Shown here: positions 6,281 through 8,593 of the stretch, one piece after another
How positions within the stretch are numbered: position 1 is the stretch's first letter
Layout: every line of letters starts with the position of its first letter
NCBI GenBank assembly: GCA_030655675.1
Contig: JAUSPM010000033.1
Location: 1 to 8,593 of the forward strand
Source: Methanosarcinaceae archaeon
GTDB taxonomy: Archaea; Halobacteriota; Methanosarcinia; Methanosarcinales; Methanosarcinaceae
Direction: 5' to 3'
DNA: 8,593 nucleotides
Notes under the pieces: model-generated
What the model saw: only the letters and a program-made list of their open reading frames with translations
What the model was told of the DNA's origin: nothing
Databases searched by the model: none
Position numbers and translations under genes: made by a program

Positions 6281-6309
6281 GGAACGTGCCGCCCGCGGGC
6301 GGTCGCATT
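6281..6309 (-). repeat. GC-rich palindromic repeat, copy D
   Basis: GGAACGTGCCGCC followed by a perfect 14-bp palindrome CCGCCCGCGGGCGG (6289-6302) and TCGCATT. It has the same orientation and left flank as copy C. Confidence 0.6.
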
Positions 6310-6656
6310 ATTTTTAGTTTCAAATCGAACCATTTAATTTGCACAGTCATTTTAAAACAGATATATAAATACATAAATTCTATGAATTAGTCAAAAAATG
6401 GTTTTTAAAAAGACAATGAAGAGAATTTAGACATTTTTACAGAGAAAAGAATATCAAATATCAATACCTTTATGACAACACACGCAATATAAAAACGACA
6501 GTATATAACAAGAAAATTCTCCCTTAGGTTGAATTAACTTAATGTATACAATTTTACAAATTATATACAATGCAAAAAACCATACAACAATACATATTTC
6601 GGATATTTTCACTATAAGTATGACACATATAATACAACAATTATTCAGTTTCTAAA
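6310..6656. other. AT-rich non-coding stretch upstream of the exported-protein gene
   Basis: No open frame with coding character was found on either strand. It contains several TATA-like boxes on the plus strand (ATATATAAAT at 6361-6370, TATATAAC at 6502-6509, ATATATAC-like sequence near 6562) and an imperfect 19-bp palindrome at 6524-6542. The downstream gene probably uses one of these promoters with a leader of 100 to 280 nt, but I cannot say which. Confidence 0.5.
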
Positions 6657-6663
6657 AAGGAGA
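6657..6663 (+). promoter_or_regulatory. Ribosome binding site of the exported-protein gene
   Basis: AAGGAGA ends 7 nt before the ATG at 6671, a strong Shine-Dalgarno match that fixes the start directly before the signal peptide. Confidence 0.75.
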
Positions 6664-6670
6664 TTATTAA

Positions 6671-7753
6671 ATGCGACTTAGACTAAATCTTGGTATTTTG
6701 ATCTGTATCTTATTAATGGCACAAACAGCATTTGCATACGCAGAGTATGCAGAAGATGGCGGAACAGTGGAAACCACTTCAATGCCCTCCATTTCCCCCG
6801 CAAATGGCGGCAGTAATATTGTTATACTTCAACAATTGATAGAGGCAGACATCACAAATGCAGAATATACGGTTGTACGAGAAACCATAATATTTAGTGC
6901 CATGGGAAATTACACCACAGATCTGATGTCCTGGATCCCTGATGGTTCTACAGAGATATTGATCTCCCGACAAGAAATGACAGAAGGAACTTCTCCACTT
7001 CAATTACAATATACACAGGAAGGCAATATTATACGCTTCAATGATGCCGAGCGGCTTAACACTCCCGGAATGCCACCTATGTATGCAATTGAATATGTAA
7101 TCCCAAGAACTGCAGAAGATAAATCACCAAAATATACCAAATTTTTACAGTATCCCACATACATCAATTATCCAGTATCCAATCTATTGATAAAAATAAT
7201 TTCTGCTGAAGGCATGGAACCTATAATCAAGGATGAAGGCGGAAATGTGATTCAGGGCGATAATATTGAAACTAATGTTAACGAAGTTGTCCATACATGG
7301 TCAGCACCTCAATTCAAAGAATTCACAGTTGAAACAAAGACGCCGAGCAACATCGGGGGCATATTACCATACATTGTTATCGGACTCGTTATTATTGCAA
7401 TACTTGCATTCCCATTTGTGCAGAAGAAAATGAAAAGTGAAAATGATGAAGTTTTCGTGGAAAGTGCAAGCACATTTGAAGAGGAAAAAATCGAAGAGGA
7501 AGAAGAGAACGATTCTGAAGAGTATGAAGACAAGTTGAATGTTGACGAAGATGCCACTGTGGAAAAACCTGACCTCGATGAACTGGAAACCCGATATGAT
7601 GCTATCCTTTCATTATTGAGCGAGATCAAAGCGGACAGGGATAATGAGGAAATAAGTGACGAAGAATATAAGACATTGTCCAGGAAGTATAAATCAAAAG
7701 CCGTCGACCTGATGAAGGCAATCGATGAACTCCAGGATGAACTGGAAGAATAA
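6671..7753 (+). CDS. Exported, single-pass membrane protein with acidic cytoplasmic tail (unknown function)
   Basis: I do not recognise a named family. The 360 residues show a clear layout. A Sec-type signal peptide spans residues 1-22 or 1-24 (MRLRLNLGILICILLMAQTA, then AFA and AYA cleavage options). An extracellular domain of about 200 residues, rich in beta-forming stretches (EYTVVRETIIFSAMGNYT, EGNIIRFND, YAIEYVIPR), follows. One membrane helix lies at 231-250 (ILPYIVIGLVIIAILAFPFV), then QKKMK as the cytoplasmic anchor. The tail at 256-300 is extremely acidic, and a charged helical segment at 301-360 contains LLSEIKADRDNEEISDEEY and KSKAVDLMKAIDEL, likely a short helical hairpin or coiled coil for protein contacts. 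The start has a strong ribosome site. A methyltransferase gene follows 33 bp later on the same strand. A surface-sensing or envelope-assembly role is possible but not shown. Confidence 0.88.
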   Translation: MRLRLNLGILICILLMAQTAFAYAEYAEDGGTVETTSMPSISPANGGSNIVILQQLIEADITNAEYTVVRETIIFSAMGNYTTDLMSWIPDGSTEILISRQEMTEGTSPLQLQYTQEGNIIRFNDAERLNTPGMPPMYAIEYVIPRTAEDKSPKYTKFLQYPTYINYPVSNLLIKIISAEGMEPIIKDEGGNVIQGDNIETNVNEVVHTWSAPQFKEFTVETKTPSNIGGILPYIVIGLVIIAILAFPFVQKKMKSENDEVFVESASTFEEEKIEEEEENDSEEYEDKLNVDEDATVEKPDLDELETRYDAILSLLSEIKADRDNEEISDEEYKTLSRKYKSKAVDLMKAIDELQDELEE

Positions 7754-7786
7754 AAGACAGAGTTCACCACTTATCACACCAATATT

Positions 7787-8470
7787 ATGAGACTCGATGC
7801 GTACCTTGTAGATACAGGTCATTTCAAATCAAGAGGTCGTGCAAAGCAGGCAATAATTAAAGGGTTTGTGAAAATAAACGGCAATATCGCAAGAAAACCT
7901 GCAAGGGACGTATCAACTGATGATAATATCGATGTTACTGAAGGGATGGACAAGCCTGCCGGTTATTTCAAACTTGAATATATTCAGGAACAGACCGAAG
8001 TAATAAAAGAAGGTGACCATGTACTTGACCTTGGTTCAAGTGCCGGTGGTTTTCTTACATTCGCATCAGGGATTGCAAGAAGTGTGAGAGGGATTGAGTT
8101 CAGTAAAGATTTTCGCCCTGAACTTGGCAAGGTCTCATTTGAAAATGAGAATGTTTCAGTGATATTTGGGGACGTGTTCAAGATCCCGCTTAGTGAACTG
8201 TCCTCCGAACCTTTTGATGTGATTTTAAGTGACCTTACTCTTGAACCAGCAGATTCCCTTGAAGCACTTGAAAGAGTGATGCCACTGTTAAAAGATGGGG
8301 GCAGATTGCTTCAAGTAATAAAGATCAAGAATCGTGAGAACAGGAAACCGATTTTGAGTCAAATCGAGTCAATGGGACTTACGATAACCGATGTGTTGGA
8401 ATCTGAAAAAGAGGAAATATATATTGTAGCAAGTAAAATGAGAACTGATGGGGAAAAGGAACATCTTTAA
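7787..8470 (+). CDS. S4-domain RNA 2'-O-methyltransferase, TlyA/FtsJ type
   Basis: Probably an S-adenosylmethionine-dependent RNA ribose methyltransferase. Residues 1-50 are an S4 RNA-binding domain (MRLDAYLVDTGHFKSRGRAK, then IIKGFVKINGN), as in TlyA proteins. The Rossmann-type catalytic domain follows, with the SAM-binding motif DLGSSAGGF at 81-89, GIEFS at 102-106 and GDVF at 128-131. The K-D-K-E tetrad of FtsJ-type 2'-O-methyltransferases can be placed at Lys62 (GYFKLEY), Asp149 (ILSDL), Lys179 (LQVIKIK) and Glu210 (EKEEIYIVASK). At 227 residues it is shorter than bacterial TlyA (about 270). The target, rRNA in the bacterial case, cannot be read from sequence here. The ATG begins the S4 domain but no good Shine-Dalgarno site is visible. 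It lies 33 bp after the exported-protein gene and overlaps the next gene, so the three are likely cotranscribed. Confidence 0.88.
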   Translation: MRLDAYLVDTGHFKSRGRAKQAIIKGFVKINGNIARKPARDVSTDDNIDVTEGMDKPAGYFKLEYIQEQTEVIKEGDHVLDLGSSAGGFLTFASGIARSVRGIEFSKDFRPELGKVSFENENVSVIFGDVFKIPLSELSSEPFDVILSDLTLEPADSLEALERVMPLLKDGGRLLQVIKIKNRENRKPILSQIESMGLTITDVLESEKEEIYIVASKMRTDGEKEHL

Positions 8471-8593
8471 CTGTGACAATACTTACAACGATCTGAAAAT
8501 ATATGGGAGTGGCTCACCAATCCGCCTCTTTGTCGCAGGGCTGCATGGTGATGAGTGGCGCCAAACCTCGGAACTTCTTTTGAACATAAATCC
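8448..8593 (+). CDS. DUF2119-like protein, 5' part only (cut by window edge)
   Basis: The visible 48 codons read MGKRNIFNCDNTYNDLKIYG and continue into IRLFVAGLHGDEWRQTSELLL. The GLHGDEW segment (residues 31-37) resembles the conserved start of DUF2119 proteins, an archaeal family common in methanogens, and also the HxxE zinc-binding pattern of aspartoacylase and carboxypeptidase-like hydrolases (His33, Glu36). The function is unknown. The ATG is the only possible start before this motif on its 5' side, because an in-frame TGA lies at 8439-8441. It overlaps the methyltransferase stop by 23 nt in another frame, which suggests translational coupling. Family assignment is from one motif and is therefore tentative; the gene itself is well supported by the open frame. 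Confidence 0.7.
   Translation, partial: MGKRNIFNCDNTYNDLKIYGSGSPIRLFVAGLHGDEWRQTSELLLNIN

Noticed and set aside
6303..6335. T-loop-like GGTTCGATT on the minus strand suggesting a tRNA
   Set aside because: The bases on either side cannot form the 5-bp T stem and no acceptor, D or anticodon arm is found nearby.
6125..6337. 70-codon open frame with GTG start on the plus strand in the divergent gap
   Set aside because: It runs through palindromic repeats C and D, has no ribosome site, no recognisable domain and a Cys- and Tyr-scattered composition unlike its neighbours.
7309..7770. 153-codon open frame on the minus strand opposite the exported-protein gene
   Set aside because: It is very Ser-rich because it mirrors the Glu/Asp-rich tail coded on the plus strand; this is an antisense artefact.

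Overview
The window looks like a chromosomal segment of a methanogen-type euryarchaeon, most likely Methanosarcinales or a relative. This rests on gene content (archaeal FtsZ2, a CdrS-like regulator, a DHPS-like protein of the kind found in methanogens, a DUF2119-like protein), on archaeal TATA boxes, and on AT-rich intergenic DNA. I could not run any search, so the taxon is an inference.

Layout. The left part (1-5554) is entirely on the minus strand. Read in the direction of transcription it holds: a 58-aa ribbon-helix-helix regulator (cdrS-like) followed 48 bp later by ftsZ2; a strong hairpin plus T-tract terminator; a second unit with a DHPS-like protein and a 157-aa protein of unknown function; and, after a 215-bp gap with its own promoter, hppA, a membrane pyrophosphatase cut by the left window edge. 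The right part (6671-8593) is on the plus strand: an exported, membrane-anchored protein of unknown function with an acidic cytoplasmic tail, a TlyA/FtsJ-type S4-domain RNA methyltransferase, and the start of a DUF2119-like gene that overlaps it. Between the two divergent blocks lies about 1.1 kb without a convincing gene.

The most interesting element is in that gap. Directly upstream of cdrS-ftsZ2, and just downstream of a good TATA box, sit nine consecutive imperfect copies of a 9-bp palindrome (TGTCNGACA) spaced at exactly 11 bp. This looks like an operator array for cooperative binding of a small dimeric regulator. The obvious candidate is the RHH protein encoded immediately downstream, which would give an autoregulated cell-division operon. 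The rest of the gap carries four related GC-rich palindromes (two in each orientation), a 15-bp direct repeat and several TATA-like boxes, but no supported coding sequence.

Functionally the window combines cell division control (cdrS, ftsZ2), pterin-related metabolism (DHPS-like), pyrophosphate-driven proton pumping (hppA) and RNA modification (tlyA-like). No mobile element, CRISPR array, rRNA or tRNA was found.
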